From: Betaproteobacteria bacterium
GTDB taxonomy: Bacteria > Pseudomonadota > Gammaproteobacteria > Burkholderiales > Methylophilaceae
Assembly (NCBI GenBank): GCA_016867975.1
Contig: VGIC01000007.1
Location: 1-64,000 of the forward strand
Length of the DNA: 64,000 nt
Reading direction: 5' to 3'
Shown: positions 10,524 to 22,250 of the stretch, one piece after another
Layout: each line of letters opens with the position of its first letter
How positions within the stretch are numbered: position 1 is the stretch's first letter
The notes under the pieces: model-generated
Seen by the model: only the letters and a program-made list of their open reading frames with translations
Databases searched by the model: none
Told to the model about the DNA's origin: nothing
Program-made: the position numbers and the translations under genes

Positions 10524-12041
10524 TTAAAAACCTGTATTCACTGGAGTCACAACCTCCAGCTTACTTTGAGACAAATGAGAAAGAAGTTGTGTCACCGTTG
10601 CATTGGTCATGTCGGTCAGCGGCTCTGGATAAACACCCAGCCCCAACACCAGCAATGCAAGAATCGCTAAAATCAAAAACTCTCGTTTGTTAAGATCTTT
10701 CAATTCAGCCACATGATCGTTGGCAATCTCGCCATAAAATACGCGCTTCACCATCCACAAGGTATAGGCAGCACCGAAAATCAGTGTGAAGGAAGCCAAG
10801 AACGCATACCAGAAATTAACCTGGATAGCGCCAAGAATCACCATAAACTCCCCCACAAATCCGGATGTGCCTGGCAAGCCACTATTGGCCATGGCAAACA
10901 ATACTGCAAATGCAGCGAATGCAGGCATGGTATTGGCAACGCCACCGTAGGCTTCAATCTGACGACTGTGTACACGGTCATACAAGACCCCCACACACAA
11001 GAACATGGCGGAGGAGATAAAGCCATGGGAAATCATCTGCACCATGGCGCCCTCAAGCCCTAAGGGGTTAAAGATAAAGAAACCGAGTGTAACGAATCCC
11101 ATGTGTGAAATCGACGAATAGGCAATCAGTTTTTTCATGTCCTTCTGCACCAATGCCACCAAGGCGATATACACAATCGCAATCAATGACAAGGTGATCA
11201 TCAAGCCAGATAAATGATGAGCCGCATCCGGAGCAATGGGCATTGCAAAACGCAGGAAGCTGTAGCCCCCCAACTTCAATGCGATTGCCGCCAACACCAC
11301 TGAACCACCAGTCGGGGCTTCAACGTGCGCATCAGGCAGCCATGTATGGACTGGCCACATAGGAATCTTTACCGCGAATGCTGCGAAGAACGCCAAGAAA
11401 ATCAGCACCTGCACTTCAAGTGGCATCGGGAATCGATAGTAATCTACGATCTCAAAGCTACCTGTTTTATGGAACAGATAAATAAAGGCCACCAACATGA
11501 GTAAAGAACCCAGCAAGGTATACAAGAAGAACTTGATTGTGGCATAGACGCGATTCTGGCCACCCCAAACACCTATCACCAAGAACATCGGGATCAGCAT
11601 CGCCTCCCAGAATACATAGTAGAGAATTGCATCCAGCGCGCTGAACACACCGATCATCAACCCACTCATGATCAGGAATGACGCCATATACTGAGCGACA
11701 CGCCTCTCAATCACTTCCCAAGCGGCAATGACCACGATAATGGTTGTAAAGCTGGTTAATAAAATCAGCGGTACGGCAATGCCATCTGCCCCGAGATGAT
11801 AATTGATGTTAAAACTCTGGATCCACTGAAAGCCCTCCTGAAACTGGAAGCCGCCGTCTGCGAAATTGAATTGCGTATAGAGCGGAATTGTCACAGCAAA
11901 GCTTGCGACACTGCCGATGAGCGCCAGCCAGCGGGTTAAATCCGGTTTACGATCATCTGAGGTAAACAACACCAGTACGCCCGCCAGAATAGGCAACCAA
12001 ATGGCAAAACTCAGAATATGCTGGGTAAAAAAATCAACCAT
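10524..12041 (-). CDS. nuoM: NADH-quinone oxidoreductase subunit M
   Basis: A 505-residue antiporter-like proton-pumping subunit. Conserved features include FWEAMLIPMFLVIGVWGG with the key TM5 glutamate, AFAVKIPMWPVHTWLPDAHVEAPTGGSV with the channel lysine, and KKLIAYSSISHMGFV. It has about 14 membrane helices. It lies between nuoL and nuoN in the standard order, 34 bp after nuoL. Confidence 0.98.
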   Translation of the reverse strand: MVDFFTQHILSFAIWLPILAGVLVLFTSDDRKPDLTRWLALIGSVASFAVTIPLYTQFNFADGGFQFQEGFQWIQSFNINYHLGADGIAVPLILLTSFTTIIVVIAAWEVIERRVAQYMASFLIMSGLMIGVFSALDAILYYVFWEAMLIPMFLVIGVWGGQNRVYATIKFFLYTLLGSLLMLVAFIYLFHKTGSFEIVDYYRFPMPLEVQVLIFLAFFAAFAVKIPMWPVHTWLPDAHVEAPTGGSVVLAAIALKLGGYSFLRFAMPIAPDAAHHLSGLMITLSLIAIVYIALVALVQKDMKKLIAYSSISHMGFVTLGFFIFNPLGLEGAMVQMISHGFISSAMFLCVGVLYDRVHSRQIEAYGGVANTMPAFAAFAVLFAMANSGLPGTSGFVGEFMVILGAIQVNFWYAFLASFTLIFGAAYTLWMVKRVFYGEIANDHVAELKDLNKREFLILAILALLVLGLGVYPEPLTDMTNATVTQLLSHLSQSKLEVVTPVNTGF

Positions 12042-12075
12042 TTTCTTTTTATACTTTACTAAAAATTAGGTGCAC

Positions 12076-14103
12076 TTAAAATTTGAGCGAATAGAACGAG
12101 AGCATAAAGAACACGCCGATGATCATTGCAAAAGCATAGTGGTAGATCAAACCAGACTGTAGTTTACGCACGATAGCAGATAGCTTACCAATCAGATGCG
12201 CGGTGCCATTGACCATTGCGCCATCAATCAATTTCACGTCACCAATCAACCACAGCTTACTGCCAATAAAACGTGAGCCCGCCGCGAAGACCCGATCATT
12301 AAAACTATCAAAGCCGTACTTATTCTCCAAGATATGATTAATCGCAGAGAAGCGCTGCTGTATCGCCGCTGGAATGTCAGGACGCTTCATATAGAAGAAC
12401 CAAGCCAGCACCACCCCTGACAAGGCCAATGCAAATGGCAGTGTCATCAAGCCATGAAGCGCCATGCCTGCAGGTGTGTGGAAAATATCATGCCAATGAT
12501 GCGCCAGATCATGCATCGCTGGGTGTGTACCTGTGTTGACGGTAATAACTCCTTTAAAGAATTCACCGTACAGCATCGGCTCGATAGCGATATAGCCAAT
12601 CAGCAAAGAAGGCACTGCCAGCAGAATCAAAGGCAACTTGACCACCCAGCCCGGCTCATGCGGATCATCGGTCGGAGCCAAGCCATGATGATGGTCATGA
12701 TCATCATCGTGATGCGTATCATGGCCATGTTTAACCTCGCGCCAGCGCTCTTTACCGTGAAACACAATGAAATACATACGGAAGCTGTAAAACGCTGTGA
12801 CGAATACCCCTGCCAACACTGCAAAATATGCGAAGCCACTACCGGCCACTGTTGAGAACTTGGCCGCTTCGATAATGCTGTCTTTAGAATAGAAGCCTGA
12901 CAAGAATGGAGTACCAATCAGCGCCAATGAGCCAATCAGCGAAGTGATCCATGTCACTGGCATATATTTCTTCAGGTTACCCATATTGCGGATATCCTGA
13001 TCGTGGTGCATGCCCATGATGACTGAGCCAGCAGCTAAGAACAGCAGCGCTTTGAAAAACGCATGTGTCATCAAGTGGAAGATCGCGACTGAATAAGCCG
13101 AAGCGCCCAAGGCAACCGTCATGTAACCTAACTGTGACAGCGTCGAATATGCAACAACGCGCTTGATGTCATTTTGAATAATGCCCAAAAAGCCCATGAA
13201 CAGCGCCGTGACACTGCCAATCACTATCACGAATGAAAGCGCGGTAGAAGAAAGCTCAAACAATGGTGACATGCGAGCCACCATAAAAATACCCGCTGTC
13301 ACCATGGTCGCAGCGTGAATAAGTGCTGAGATCGGCGTCGGGCCTTCCATAGAATCTGGCAACCAGACATGCAAAGGCACTTGTGCCGATTTACCCATGG
13401 CACCGATGAACAGCAGAATGCAGGTAACCGTCATCAGTGACCACGATGTATTACCAATCAGATTGATTTTGGTATCTGCCATTTGTGGCGCAACCGAAAA
13501 CACAGCAGCATAATCCAGACTACCAAAGTAGTAGAGTACTAAACCAATGCCTAACAAGAAGCCAAAGTCACCGACACGATTAACCAGAAAGGCCTTCAGG
13601 TTGGCGTAGATTGCGGTAGGTCGAGTGAACCAGAATCCGATAAGCAAATAAGAAACTAGGCCGACCGCCTCCCAACCAAAGAACAACTGCATAAAATTGT
13701 TACTCATCACCAGCATCAGCATGGAGAAAGTAAACAGCGAGATATAGCTGAAGAAACGACCATAACCTTTATCTTCCGCCATGTAGCCTATGGTGTAGAT
13801 GTGAACCATGAGCGAAACAAAGGTCACCACCACCATCATCATTGCGCTGAGTCGGTCAATCAAAAATCCAATCTCAAAAGTGAAGTTACCACTTTTCAGC
13901 CATGAGTAAACTGTACCGTTGTAGGGTGCGTTTTCCATGGCATGGTTCAACACATAGGCTGACAGGACAAAAGAGATTGCAACGCCTGCGATGGTCAACA
14001 CATGAGCTGCGGCACGTGGCAGGAATTTTCCAAAAACCCCCACGACAAAGGCTGCCAACAGTGGCAATAATGGAATCGCTAAATATATCTGTTGCATGGT
14101 CAT
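12076..14103 (-). CDS. nuoL: NADH-quinone oxidoreductase subunit L
   Basis: A 675-residue distal proton-pumping subunit with the long lateral helix at its C-terminus. Motifs include FFGWEAVGLVSYLLIGFW, GKSAQVPLHVWLPDSMEGPTP and KRVVAYSTLSQLGYM. A histidine/aspartate-rich stretch at about residues 455-475 (HGHDTHHDDDHDHHHG) interrupts the region before the later helices. I chose the ATG at 14103, which has AAAGGAT about 12 bases upstream; an in-frame GTG at 14112 is too close to that site. It follows nuoK by 26 bp. Confidence 0.97.
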   Translation of the reverse strand: MTMQQIYLAIPLLPLLAAFVVGVFGKFLPRAAAHVLTIAGVAISFVLSAYVLNHAMENAPYNGTVYSWLKSGNFTFEIGFLIDRLSAMMMVVVTFVSLMVHIYTIGYMAEDKGYGRFFSYISLFTFSMLMLVMSNNFMQLFFGWEAVGLVSYLLIGFWFTRPTAIYANLKAFLVNRVGDFGFLLGIGLVLYYFGSLDYAAVFSVAPQMADTKINLIGNTSWSLMTVTCILLFIGAMGKSAQVPLHVWLPDSMEGPTPISALIHAATMVTAGIFMVARMSPLFELSSTALSFVIVIGSVTALFMGFLGIIQNDIKRVVAYSTLSQLGYMTVALGASAYSVAIFHLMTHAFFKALLFLAAGSVIMGMHHDQDIRNMGNLKKYMPVTWITSLIGSLALIGTPFLSGFYSKDSIIEAAKFSTVAGSGFAYFAVLAGVFVTAFYSFRMYFIVFHGKERWREVKHGHDTHHDDDHDHHHGLAPTDDPHEPGWVVKLPLILLAVPSLLIGYIAIEPMLYGEFFKGVITVNTGTHPAMHDLAHHWHDIFHTPAGMALHGLMTLPFALALSGVVLAWFFYMKRPDIPAAIQQRFSAINHILENKYGFDSFNDRVFAAGSRFIGSKLWLIGDVKLIDGAMVNGTAHLIGKLSAIVRKLQSGLIYHYAFAMIIGVFFMLSFYSLKF

Positions 14104-14129
14104 GCTCAACACTTATCCTTTAAGTTAAT

Positions 14130-14438
14130 CTAGCCTTTTAATGCGTCCAGATCATCTACATTGATCGTACGCAAGTTTCTGAACAGCACCACCAAAATCG
14201 CCAGACCGATCGCAGATTCAGCCGCGGCCACGGTCAAAATGAAGAACACGAACACTTGACCAGCAATGTCATGCAGATAATGCGAGAAAGCAATGAAGTT
14301 GAGATTGACGGCAAGCAACATCAACTCAATCGCCATCAACAAAATAATCACATTCTTGCGGTTTAGGAATATCCCCACCACGCTGATGGCAAACAGCAAA
14401 GCGCCTAGAATGAGGTAATGTGATAAACCGACGTTCAT
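14130..14438 (-). CDS. nuoK: NADH-quinone oxidoreductase subunit K
   Basis: A 102-residue, three-helix membrane subunit of complex I. The conserved glutamates of the central proton axis lie in [20 protein letters not shown] (TM2) and [19 protein letters not shown] (TM3). The start codon overlaps the stop codon of nuoJ by one base, indicating translational coupling. Confidence 0.98.
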   Translation of the reverse strand: MNVGLSHYLILGALLFAISVVGIFLNRKNVIILLMAIELMLLAVNLNFIAFSHYLHDIAGQVFVFFILTVAAAESAIGLAILVVLFRNLRTINVDDLDALKG

Positions 14439-15097
14439 TATTGAGTCTCCTGTTTTTCAGCTTGCACAACCCCTACCGGTGCTTCCACTTCTGCCTGCAT
14501 CTTCACGATACGCAAACGGTCCGCTTTTTTAGCCAGCACTTGCAACGCAGGATCCATCGACTTGCTTTCTCGCTTTTCCCGCAAGGTCAATGCAATGGCT
14601 GCCACAATCGCCACCAGCAAGACCACTGAGGCTAGTTCAAACGACAATAGATAATCCGTATACAGTACACGTCCCAACTCCGCCGTATTACTATATCCGG
14701 CGGGATGAGCTGTTGGTGCCACCACTTTATCAACGCCAAAATTACGTACGCCTACAATCATCACCATTTCAACGGCCATTAGCCCCCCCACTGGCAACGC
14801 AACAGGGAGCGCTTTCCAGAATCCTTCGCGCAAACGATCTAGATTGATGTCCAACATCATCACGACAAACAGGAATAGCACCATCACCGCCCCCACGTAG
14901 ACGAGCACCAATGCGATGGCCAAGAACTCAGCTTCTAACAACAACCAAATTCCCGCCGCGGTAAAAAATGCCAGCACAAGATACAGCGCCGCATAGACCG
15001 GATTGCGAGTGGTGATCACCCGTAAGCCTGCTATCAGCAGTATCGCTGCCAGCACGTAAAAAACAATCTCTTGAAAATGTAAGCCAAAAAATGTCAT
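14438..15097 (-). CDS. nuoJ: NADH-quinone oxidoreductase subunit J
   Basis: A 219-residue membrane subunit with five helices, including the conserved [22 protein letters not shown] pi-bulge helix. The C-terminal 50 residues (after [17 protein letters not shown]) are hydrophilic, as usual in Betaproteobacteria. It overlaps nuoK by one base. The 84-bp spacer before it (after nuoI) holds a tandem repeat and a palindrome. Confidence 0.97.
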   Translation of the reverse strand: MTFFGLHFQEIVFYVLAAILLIAGLRVITTRNPVYAALYLVLAFFTAAGIWLLLEAEFLAIALVLVYVGAVMVLFLFVVMMLDINLDRLREGFWKALPVALPVGGLMAVEMVMIVGVRNFGVDKVVAPTAHPAGYSNTAELGRVLYTDYLLSFELASVVLLVAIVAAIALTLREKRESKSMDPALQVLAKKADRLRIVKMQAEVEAPVGVVQAEKQETQ

Positions 15098-15106
15098 TTA
15101 AATTCC

Positions 15107-15133
15107 GTGAAAAGTGAAAAGTGAAAAGTGAAA
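15107..15133. repeat. Tandem 7-bp repeat (GTGAAAA, 3.9 copies)
   Basis: Three perfect and one partial copies of GTGAAAA (plus-strand reading) lie in the nuoI-nuoJ spacer, ten bases upstream of the nuoJ start codon. They are followed by a perfect palindrome TCGCAGTACTGCGA at 15134-15147. This region covers the expected ribosome-binding site of nuoJ, which on the minus strand reads as repeated TTTTCAC with no strong Shine-Dalgarno inside the repeat. Confidence 0.85.
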
Positions 15134-15181
15134 TCGCAGTACTGCGAGTTGCACCAGTGCTTTTACTGTTTCATTGCCTTT

Positions 15182-15673
15182 CTATCTAAATCTTCTATCT
15201 TGCTCGCGGTCTGCGGCAATCTGCTTCTCATGTTTGTCACCCACCGCCAACAACATTTCCTTGGTGTAAATCAAGTCGCCACGTTGCTCACCATGATAGT
15301 CAAATACACGGGTTTCAACGATAGAATCCACTGGGCAAGATTCTTCACACATGCCGCAGAAAATGCACTTGGTCAAATCAATATCGTAACGTGTCGTGCG
15401 GCGACTATTGTCTTCTCGCTGCTCGGACTCAATGGTAATCGCCATTGCAGGGCACACCGCCTCACATAACTTACAGGCAATACAACGCTCCTCACCATTA
15501 GGGTAGCGGCGCTGTGCATGCAAACCACGGAAACGGTTGGACTGCGGCGTGCTCTCTTCCGGATATTGCACTGTGATCTTGGGTGCAAAGAAGTAACGAC
15601 CGGTGAGCGCCATGCCTTTCAGCAACTCCCACAGCATCAAGCTTCCCAGTGTATGTTTAATCGCTTTAATCAT
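15182..15673 (-). CDS. nuoI: NADH-quinone oxidoreductase subunit I
   Basis: A 163-residue subunit that carries clusters N6a and N6b. Two 4Fe-4S motifs are visible: [12 protein letters not shown] at about residues 60-71 and [12 protein letters not shown] at about 99-110. These pass electrons between NuoG and NuoB in the peripheral arm. Length is normal for Betaproteobacteria. It sits between nuoH and nuoJ, 48 bp after nuoH. Confidence 0.98.
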   Translation of the reverse strand: MIKAIKHTLGSLMLWELLKGMALTGRYFFAPKITVQYPEESTPQSNRFRGLHAQRRYPNGEERCIACKLCEAVCPAMAITIESEQREDNSRRTTRYDIDLTKCIFCGMCEESCPVDSIVETRVFDYHGEQRGDLIYTKEMLLAVGDKHEKQIAADREQDRRFR

Positions 15674-15721
15674 TTTTTAATCAATAAAGTCTTAAGTGTT
15701 GGTTTTCCTAGGATCCGGAAT

Positions 15722-16750
15722 TTAGTGGAACAGATACGCCCAAGGGGTTTGCATCATGCCACCTACAAATACGATCCAGACTATGGTGATGGGGATAAAT
15801 ACCTTCCAGCCCAGACGCATGATCTGATCATAGCGATACCGAGGAAACGTCGCACGGAACCACAAGAACAAGAACAGCAAGAAGCCTACTTTGGCCAATA
15901 GCCACAAAAAACTGTCCGGAATAAATGATACTGGAGATTCCCATCCTCCCAAGAACATCAGCGCCGCCAGCATCGAAACCAGTATCATATTGGCATATTC
16001 CGCCAAGAAGAACACCGCAAATGCCATCCCTGAATATTCAACGTGAAAACCCGCCACAATCTCAGACTCGCCTTCGGCCACGTCAAATGGTGCCCGGTTC
16101 GTTTCTGCCACCGCAGAGATAAAATACACAACGAACAGCGGGAACAGTGGGATGAAATACCAGTGTAACAGTCCGCCGTCCTGCCCTGCCACGATCTTGC
16201 CGAGATTCAGGCTATTGGCGCACATCAATACGCCAACCAATGCAAAACCCATGGCAATCTCGTACGAAACAATCTGCGCAGCGGAGCGTAAGCTTCCCAG
16301 AAACGCGTACTTAGAGTTAGACGCCCAACCAGCAATGATCACGCCGTAAACAGCCACTGAGGTCATGGCCAGAATATACAGCAACCCGGCATCAATATCG
16401 GCCAACACTATATTCAAATCAAATGGCACTACTGCCCACGCCGCAAACGCAGGGGCGATCGCCAATACGGGAGCCAGCATGAACAATGCCTTGTTAGATA
16501 CCGTTGGCAGAATGACCTCTTTAAACAGCAGCTTGATGCCGTCCGCCAGTGGTTGTAGCAGACCGAAATAACCCACACGATTAGGTCCGATACGCACCTG
16601 CATATAGCCGATGACCTTACGCTCAGCCAGTGTCAAATAGGCCACAGCCCCCATCAATGGCGCGACAATGGCGACGATCTTAATGAGCGTCCAGCCCGTG
16701 ACTTCCACCGCCGGCCAATAACTACCAAACAAGCTTGATAACCATTCCAT
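15722..16750 (-). CDS. nuoH: NADH-quinone oxidoreductase subunit H
   Basis: A 342-residue membrane subunit with about eight helices that forms much of the quinone-binding chamber. Family signatures are [20 protein letters not shown] near residue 41 and [20 protein letters not shown] near residue 215. Its start codon overlaps the nuoG stop by one base. Confidence 0.98.
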   Translation of the reverse strand: MEWLSSLFGSYWPAVEVTGWTLIKIVAIVAPLMGAVAYLTLAERKVIGYMQVRIGPNRVGYFGLLQPLADGIKLLFKEVILPTVSNKALFMLAPVLAIAPAFAAWAVVPFDLNIVLADIDAGLLYILAMTSVAVYGVIIAGWASNSKYAFLGSLRSAAQIVSYEIAMGFALVGVLMCANSLNLGKIVAGQDGGLLHWYFIPLFPLFVVYFISAVAETNRAPFDVAEGESEIVAGFHVEYSGMAFAVFFLAEYANMILVSMLAALMFLGGWESPVSFIPDSFLWLLAKVGFLLFLFLWFRATFPRYRYDQIMRLGWKVFIPITIVWIVFVGGMMQTPWAYLFH

Positions 16751-19185
16751 TAGCTACGCACTTCCGTATTTGTTGTATTCATTGCTTCCAACTGCGCTGG
16801 TGACATCTTTTCAATGGTGACCTCACCCATCAAATCCCCCAAGCCTACCGTATCTTCATGCGCAGCCGCCACACGCACACAGCCCATCGCCACATGATTA
16901 TCCAGACGTACAGTCAAAACGGCACTGCCTTTATCCTGCTTGACCAGGACTTGATCGCCTTCAACCAAATCCAATGCTGCCATTTCTTTGGCGCACATAC
17001 GGGCCATGGGTTTGATGTTGTACTTGGTTTTTTTCAAAGAAGGAGAACGACGCACGATCGGATCTGCTTGATACTGCGGCACCTCTCCAATACGCTGCAA
17101 ACCATCATGCTTGATATTGACCTGAATCTCCACCAACTCACGCAGGTTATTATTCAGACTTCTCCATACCACCGCGGATGGTTTCTCACCTCCAAAAATC
17201 GCCTCTTTCACCTGCTCGGTAGATTCGAAATCAAATCCTTCTAACCCCAGTGTGTTAGCAAGCACGCGTAACACTTTCCACGCAGGACGGGATTCACCCA
17301 GTGGTCTGACTGCGGCCGCAAAACTCTGCACCCTGCCCTCTAAACTCATGAATGTGCCTGACGTCTCGGTAAAAGGCGTAATTGGCAACAAGATATCTGC
17401 GTTCTCTAGCGCTTGAGATTTGTAGGCAGTCAGTGCCACCACACATTCGGCTTTCTTCATCGCAGCTTTAGCTAAGGCCGCATGTTGGCAATCTAATTCT
17501 GGCTCAACGTTCAACAACAAATAAGCCTTGCGAGGAATCTCAAGCATCGCCCGTGCATGCATGCCCATACTGGCTGGCATCACGCCCATCATGTGCATAC
17601 CCGTACTATTGGCCGCAGCTGGCAAAATTCCTCCCTTGGCACCAGCAATGCCGCCAATGGCCTCTGCCAAGCTGTACATTTCGGTAAAGCGTGGATCGCT
17701 GAGCGCCATATTGCCAATAAAGATACCGACTTTAGGTGAGATCAGATCATAAGTCTCACCATGCCCAGCCAAACTCTCAGCAATGGCCTGCGTATTGGGG
17801 CGGACTTTGATTTCCTCTAGCAATTGCGTTAGCGATGGTGGCAGACATAATGACAAACGCTGCAAACCTGACATCGCTTTCAGGATTTGTGCCAGTACAT
17901 TCACCATGTCATTCGGACGGACAGTTACTTTGTGCTTGACTGGCATCAGCGGGTTATTGTCGAGCGGACTGACGATAGACAACTCGGCCCCATTGGCAAC
18001 GGCTTTACGAAAACGTTGCGACAGCAATGGGTGCTCATTCCGGATGTTAGACCCAATGATCAGGATACGATCAAGTTCTTCTAGTTCTTGGATATTGCAC
18101 CCCATCCATGGCGTACCCAAACGCTTGCCATCCAACCTAAAATCTGTCTGACGCAAACGGTAATCCACGTTACCACAACCAAGACCGTGGGCAAGCTGCT
18201 TAGCAAGATACCCTTCCTCCATCGTGCTATTGGGGGAGATTAACACCCCCAAAGATTCGCTGCCATATTGATTGGTAATGTCTTTAAGTTGACCCGCAGC
18301 AAACTCTAATGCCGTTTTCCAATCTGTTTCTACCCATGCACCATTGTGCTTAATCATCGGCACCTGGAGACGATCTGGACTATTCAATCCTTCATAAGAG
18401 AAACGGTCTCGATCAGACAACCAACATTCGTTGATGCTCTCTTTCTCACGTGGCAACACGCGCATCACTTTGTTGTCCTTGACCTGCACATCAATATGAG
18501 AACCCAAGCTGTCGTGCGGAGCAATGCTAGGGCGGTGTGTCAGCTCCCAGCTACGCGCGGTATATCTGAACGGCTTGCTAGTGAGCGCGCCCACTGGACA
18601 CAAATCAATGATATTACCAGACAGCTCTGAATCGACACTCTTGTCAACATAGGCGGTAATCTCGGCATGCTCACCACGACCAATCATGCCAAGCTCCTGC
18701 ACCCCCCCCACTTCCTTGAGAAAACGCACACACCGTGTACATTGAATGCAACGCGTCATATCGGTACTGACCAGTGGGCCAATATTCTTATTCAGCACAA
18801 CGCGCTTCTCTTCGGTGTATCGGGAGTTGTTCGCCCCATAAGCGACTGCAACATCCTGCAAATCACATTCACCACCTTGATCACATATCGGACAATCCAG
18901 AGGATGATTGATGAGCAGAAACTCCATCACACTTTTCTGTGCTTCCACCGATGATTTGGAGCGTGTGAAAATTTTCATGCCATCAGCAACCGGGGTGGCG
19001 CAAGCAGGCAAAGGTTTATTGAACTTCTCCACCTGCACCAAACACATACGGCAATTGGCCGCTACTGACAATTTTGGGTGATAGCAAAAACGCGGGATCG
19101 CAACGCCAACCTTATCGGCAGCATCGATAATTGTACTGCCGTGCTCAACTTCTACTGCTTTTCCGTCTATTTCAATGTTTAACAT
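16750..19185 (-). CDS. nuoG: NADH-quinone oxidoreductase subunit G
   Basis: An 811-residue iron-sulfur subunit of the peripheral arm. The N-terminus holds a 2Fe-2S domain ([20 protein letters not shown]), then [14 protein letters not shown] and [10 protein letters not shown] clusters and a His/Cys-ligated N5 site. The rest is a molybdopterin-oxidoreductase-like fold that has lost its cofactor in complex I. It is longer than the T. thermophilus subunit and normal for Betaproteobacteria. It overlaps nuoF and nuoH by one base each. Confidence 0.97.
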   Translation of the reverse strand: MLNIEIDGKAVEVEHGSTIIDAADKVGVAIPRFCYHPKLSVAANCRMCLVQVEKFNKPLPACATPVADGMKIFTRSKSSVEAQKSVMEFLLINHPLDCPICDQGGECDLQDVAVAYGANNSRYTEEKRVVLNKNIGPLVSTDMTRCIQCTRCVRFLKEVGGVQELGMIGRGEHAEITAYVDKSVDSELSGNIIDLCPVGALTSKPFRYTARSWELTHRPSIAPHDSLGSHIDVQVKDNKVMRVLPREKESINECWLSDRDRFSYEGLNSPDRLQVPMIKHNGAWVETDWKTALEFAAGQLKDITNQYGSESLGVLISPNSTMEEGYLAKQLAHGLGCGNVDYRLRQTDFRLDGKRLGTPWMGCNIQELEELDRILIIGSNIRNEHPLLSQRFRKAVANGAELSIVSPLDNNPLMPVKHKVTVRPNDMVNVLAQILKAMSGLQRLSLCLPPSLTQLLEEIKVRPNTQAIAESLAGHGETYDLISPKVGIFIGNMALSDPRFTEMYSLAEAIGGIAGAKGGILPAAANSTGMHMMGVMPASMGMHARAMLEIPRKAYLLLNVEPELDCQHAALAKAAMKKAECVVALTAYKSQALENADILLPITPFTETSGTFMSLEGRVQSFAAAVRPLGESRPAWKVLRVLANTLGLEGFDFESTEQVKEAIFGGEKPSAVVWRSLNNNLRELVEIQVNIKHDGLQRIGEVPQYQADPIVRRSPSLKKTKYNIKPMARMCAKEMAALDLVEGDQVLVKQDKGSAVLTVRLDNHVAMGCVRVAAAHEDTVGLGDLMGEVTIEKMSPAQLEAMNTTNTEVRS

Positions 19186-20501
19186 TACTTGCCATCCACC
19201 ATTGATTTGCCATGCTGTATGTAATATTCGAATTCTTGTCTGAAGTGCTTAATGAAACTCAACACCGGTGTAGCGGCAGCGTCTCCCAAAGCACAGATCG
19301 TCCGCCCAGAAATGTTGTTGCTGATATCTGTCAGCAAATCCAAGTCTTCCATCTTGCCCTGACCTTTGACGATGCGGTCAATCACCCGATAGACCCAACC
19401 CGTTCCCTCGCGACAAGGAGTGCATTGACCACAACTCTCTTCAAAGAAGAAGTAAGAAAGTCGATGCAAAGTCTTCACCATACAGGTGCTGTCATCCATC
19501 ACGATCATAGAGCCTGCCCCCAAACTGGATTTGGCCTTACTCAGACTATCGTAGTCCATGGTGGCGCCAAGAATCGCTGAGGCCGGCATCACCGCAGTGG
19601 AGGCACCGCCAGGAATAACCGCTTTGAGCTGACGACCTCTCCAGATGCCACCGGCCATTGCCAGCAAGTCGACGAAAGGAGTTCCCATCCGAATCTCATA
19701 ATTACCAGGCTTCTCGACATGTCCAGACACCGAAAATAGCTTACTGCCACCGGAATTTGGCACCCCTAGATTTGCGAACGCCTCCCCGCCATGCTGCATG
19801 ATCCATGGGATACTGGTGTAGCTCTCGGTATTGTTCACATTGGTCGGCTTACCGAATACCCCGTAACTTGCAGGAAAAGGCGGCTTAAAGCGTGGCTGAC
19901 CTTTTTTACCCTCAATTGATTCAATCAGTGCCGTCTCTTCCCCACAAATATAGGCTCCATAGCCATGCACTGCGTACAAATCGAAACTGAAGCTCGTGCC
20001 AAATAGGTTCTCACCGATATAGCCAGCCGCACGCGCCTCTTTCAAAGCCGCCTCGAAGGTCTCATAATCTTGCCAGATCTCACCATGAATATAGTTATAA
20101 CCAACACGCGCACCCAAGGTATAAGCGGCAATCGCCATCCCTTCGATCAACTGATGCGGGTTATAGCGAATAATATCTCGATCCTTGAACGTGCCTGGCT
20201 CGCCTTCATCGGTATTGCATACCAGATACTTAACGCCATCAAAATAGCGCGGCATGAAACTCCATTTGAGCCCAGTAGGAAAACCGGCACCCCCACGACC
20301 ACGCAGACCAGAACTCTTCACTTCGGTAATAATGTCAGTCGCTTTCACTTTCTCAGTCACAATACGCTTCAGCGAGGCATAGCCTCCCAGCTTGAGATAA
20401 GTATCCAATGCGGCCGGATTCTCTTCCGTTAAGGTGCGCAACGTGACCAGTGTTTGGCCGGTCAAATCTGTTTTAACAACGGGTTTTTGTGGTGTTGCCA
20501 T
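19185..20501 (-). CDS. nuoF: NADH-quinone oxidoreductase subunit F
   Basis: A 438-residue subunit that binds NADH and FMN. The glycine-rich [20 protein letters not shown] near residue 66 forms the nucleotide site and [20 protein letters not shown]-type sequence (here [19 protein letters not shown]) is conserved. The N3 4Fe-4S cluster ligands are in [12 protein letters not shown] near residue 357, plus a later cysteine. It overlaps nuoE and nuoG by one base each. Confidence 0.98.
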   Translation of the reverse strand: MATPQKPVVKTDLTGQTLVTLRTLTEENPAALDTYLKLGGYASLKRIVTEKVKATDIITEVKSSGLRGRGGAGFPTGLKWSFMPRYFDGVKYLVCNTDEGEPGTFKDRDIIRYNPHQLIEGMAIAAYTLGARVGYNYIHGEIWQDYETFEAALKEARAAGYIGENLFGTSFSFDLYAVHGYGAYICGEETALIESIEGKKGQPRFKPPFPASYGVFGKPTNVNNTESYTSIPWIMQHGGEAFANLGVPNSGGSKLFSVSGHVEKPGNYEIRMGTPFVDLLAMAGGIWRGRQLKAVIPGGASTAVMPASAILGATMDYDSLSKAKSSLGAGSMIVMDDSTCMVKTLHRLSYFFFEESCGQCTPCREGTGWVYRVIDRIVKGQGKMEDLDLLTDISNNISGRTICALGDAAATPVLSFIKHFRQEFEYYIQHGKSMVDGK

Positions 20502-20974
20502 TACTTAAGCCCCTCAATAATCGCATCCACTTTTTCTATGGTCAGGAACTCATGCATCTGCATGTTATTGATATGCATCAATGGCGCCCCGCCACAACAG
20601 CCCATACACTCCCCTTCTTTGAGACAAAACTTACCGTCTGGTGTAATCTCATTAAACCCGACACCGAGTTTTTGCTGTAGATGATTGACGATCTCATCCG
20701 AGCCACGCAACATACACGAGATATTAGTGCACACCGTGACTTTGTACTGTCCTACAGGAGCCAAATCATACATATTGTAAAAGGTGGCGACTTCCAATGC
20801 CGCAATCTCAGGAATCCCCAAGTACGCTGCCACTTCACTGATGCTTTCCTTTGACAGCCAGCCACGCTCAGTCTGAACGATGCGTAGCGCACTCATAACC
20901 GCAGCCTGACGCTTATCTGCCGGATACTTAGTCAGCTCGTAATCTATTTTCTCAATTGCCTCTGGACTTAACAT
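20501..20974 (-). CDS. nuoE: NADH-quinone oxidoreductase subunit E
   Basis: A 157-residue thioredoxin-fold subunit that holds the N1a 2Fe-2S cluster. The four ligands are visible as CTNISCML (two cysteines near residues 82 and 87) and CMGCCGG (near residues 123-127). It starts 22 bp after nuoD and overlaps nuoF by one base. Confidence 0.97.
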   Translation of the reverse strand: MLSPEAIEKIDYELTKYPADKRQAAVMSALRIVQTERGWLSKESISEVAAYLGIPEIAALEVATFYNMYDLAPVGQYKVTVCTNISCMLRGSDEIVNHLQQKLGVGFNEITPDGKFCLKEGECMGCCGGAPLMHINNMQMHEFLTIEKVDAIIEGLK

Positions 20975-20996
20975 ATTCTTATCTACTTAGATTCAC

Positions 20997-22250
20997 TTAC
21001 CTATCGATTTCACCAAAGACGATATCCTGCGTACCAATGATAGCCACCAAGTCTGCAATCATATGACCTTTAGTCATTTCATCCAGCGCAGCCAGGTGCG
21101 GGAAGCCCGGAGCACGAATCTTCAAACGATAAGGCTTATTCGCCCCATCTGAAACCATATAAATGCCAAACTCGCCCTTAGGGTGCTCCACCGCCGCATA
21201 TGCCTCACCAGTTGGCACATGGAAGCCTTCCGTGAAAAGTTTGAAGTGGTGAATCAAATCTTCCATATTGGTTTTGATCGACTCGCGGCTTGGTGGCGCC
21301 ACTTTATGATCCGCAGTAATGACTGGGCCAGGGTTTTTACGTAGCCAATCGACACATTGTTTAATGATGCGATTTGACTGCCTGAACTCTTCCATGCGCA
21401 CCAAATAACGATCGTAGCAATCGCCATTCACGCCCACTGGAATATCAAAATCCAGATCGGCATACACTTCGTATGGTTGCTTCTTGCGCAAATCCCACTC
21501 AATACCCGAGCCACGCAACATCGGTCCTGTCATGCCAAGCGCCAAGGCACGCTCTGGCGTGACCACGCCGATACCAACCGTACGTTGCTTCCAGATACGG
21601 TTGTCGGTCAGCAAGGTTTCATACTCATCGATATAAGTCGGAAAGCGGTTAGTGAAGTCTTCGATAAAATCCAGCAAGGATCCCTGACGATTTTCATTTT
21701 GCGCCTTCACTGTTTTTGCGTTACGCATCGGCGACACTTGATACTGCGGCATACAATCAGGCAGGTCGCGATACACACCACCTGGACGATAGTAGGCCGC
21801 GTGCATGCGCGCACCTGATACGGCCTCATACATATCGAACAAATCTTCACGCTCACGAAATGCGTAAAGGAACACGGTCATCGCCCCCACGTCCAACGCG
21901 TGAGCACCAATCCACAATAGATGATTCAGTACACGCGTAATCTCATCGAACATCACGCGAATATATTGCGCACGAATAGGCACTTCAAGCGCGAGCATTT
22001 TTTCAATTGCCATGACATACGCATGCTCGTTCGACATCATGGACACATAGTCCAATCTGTCCATATAAGGCACGCTTTGTAAATAGGTACGATTTTCTGC
22101 CAGCTTTTCTGTTCCGCGATGCAACAACCCAATATGCGGATCTGCACGCTGAATCACCTCACCATCCAACTCCAATACCAGACGCAACACGCCGTGCGCA
22201 GCCGGGTGCTGAGGACCAAAGTTCATGGTGTAATTTCTAATCTCAGCCAT
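20997..22250 (-). CDS. nuoD: NADH-quinone oxidoreductase subunit D
   Basis: A 417-residue 49-kDa-type subunit related to the [NiFe]-hydrogenase large subunit, which together with NuoB forms the quinone-binding site. Family signatures are [15 protein letters not shown] at the start, [14 protein letters not shown], and [19 protein letters not shown]-type sequence near the end. The ATG at 22250 gives the canonical MAEIRNYT start. It overlaps the end of nuoC by eight bases, so the two are probably coupled in translation. Confidence 0.98.
   Translation of the reverse strand: MAEIRNYTMNFGPQHPAAHGVLRLVLELDGEVIQRADPHIGLLHRGTEKLAENRTYLQSVPYMDRLDYVSMMSNEHAYVMAIEKMLALEVPIRAQYIRVMFDEITRVLNHLLWIGAHALDVGAMTVFLYAFREREDLFDMYEAVSGARMHAAYYRPGGVYRDLPDCMPQYQVSPMRNAKTVKAQNENRQGSLLDFIEDFTNRFPTYIDEYETLLTDNRIWKQRTVGIGVVTPERALALGMTGPMLRGSGIEWDLRKKQPYEVYADLDFDIPVGVNGDCYDRYLVRMEEFRQSNRIIKQCVDWLRKNPGPVITADHKVAPPSRESIKTNMEDLIHHFKLFTEGFHVPTGEAYAAVEHPKGEFGIYMVSDGANKPYRLKIRAPGFPHLAALDEMTKGHMIADLVAIIGTQDIVFGEIDR

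Noticed and set aside
12454-12855. Plus-strand frame opposite nuoL
   Set aside because: Shadow of the nuoL histidine-rich region on the other strand; codon use and context support nuoL only.
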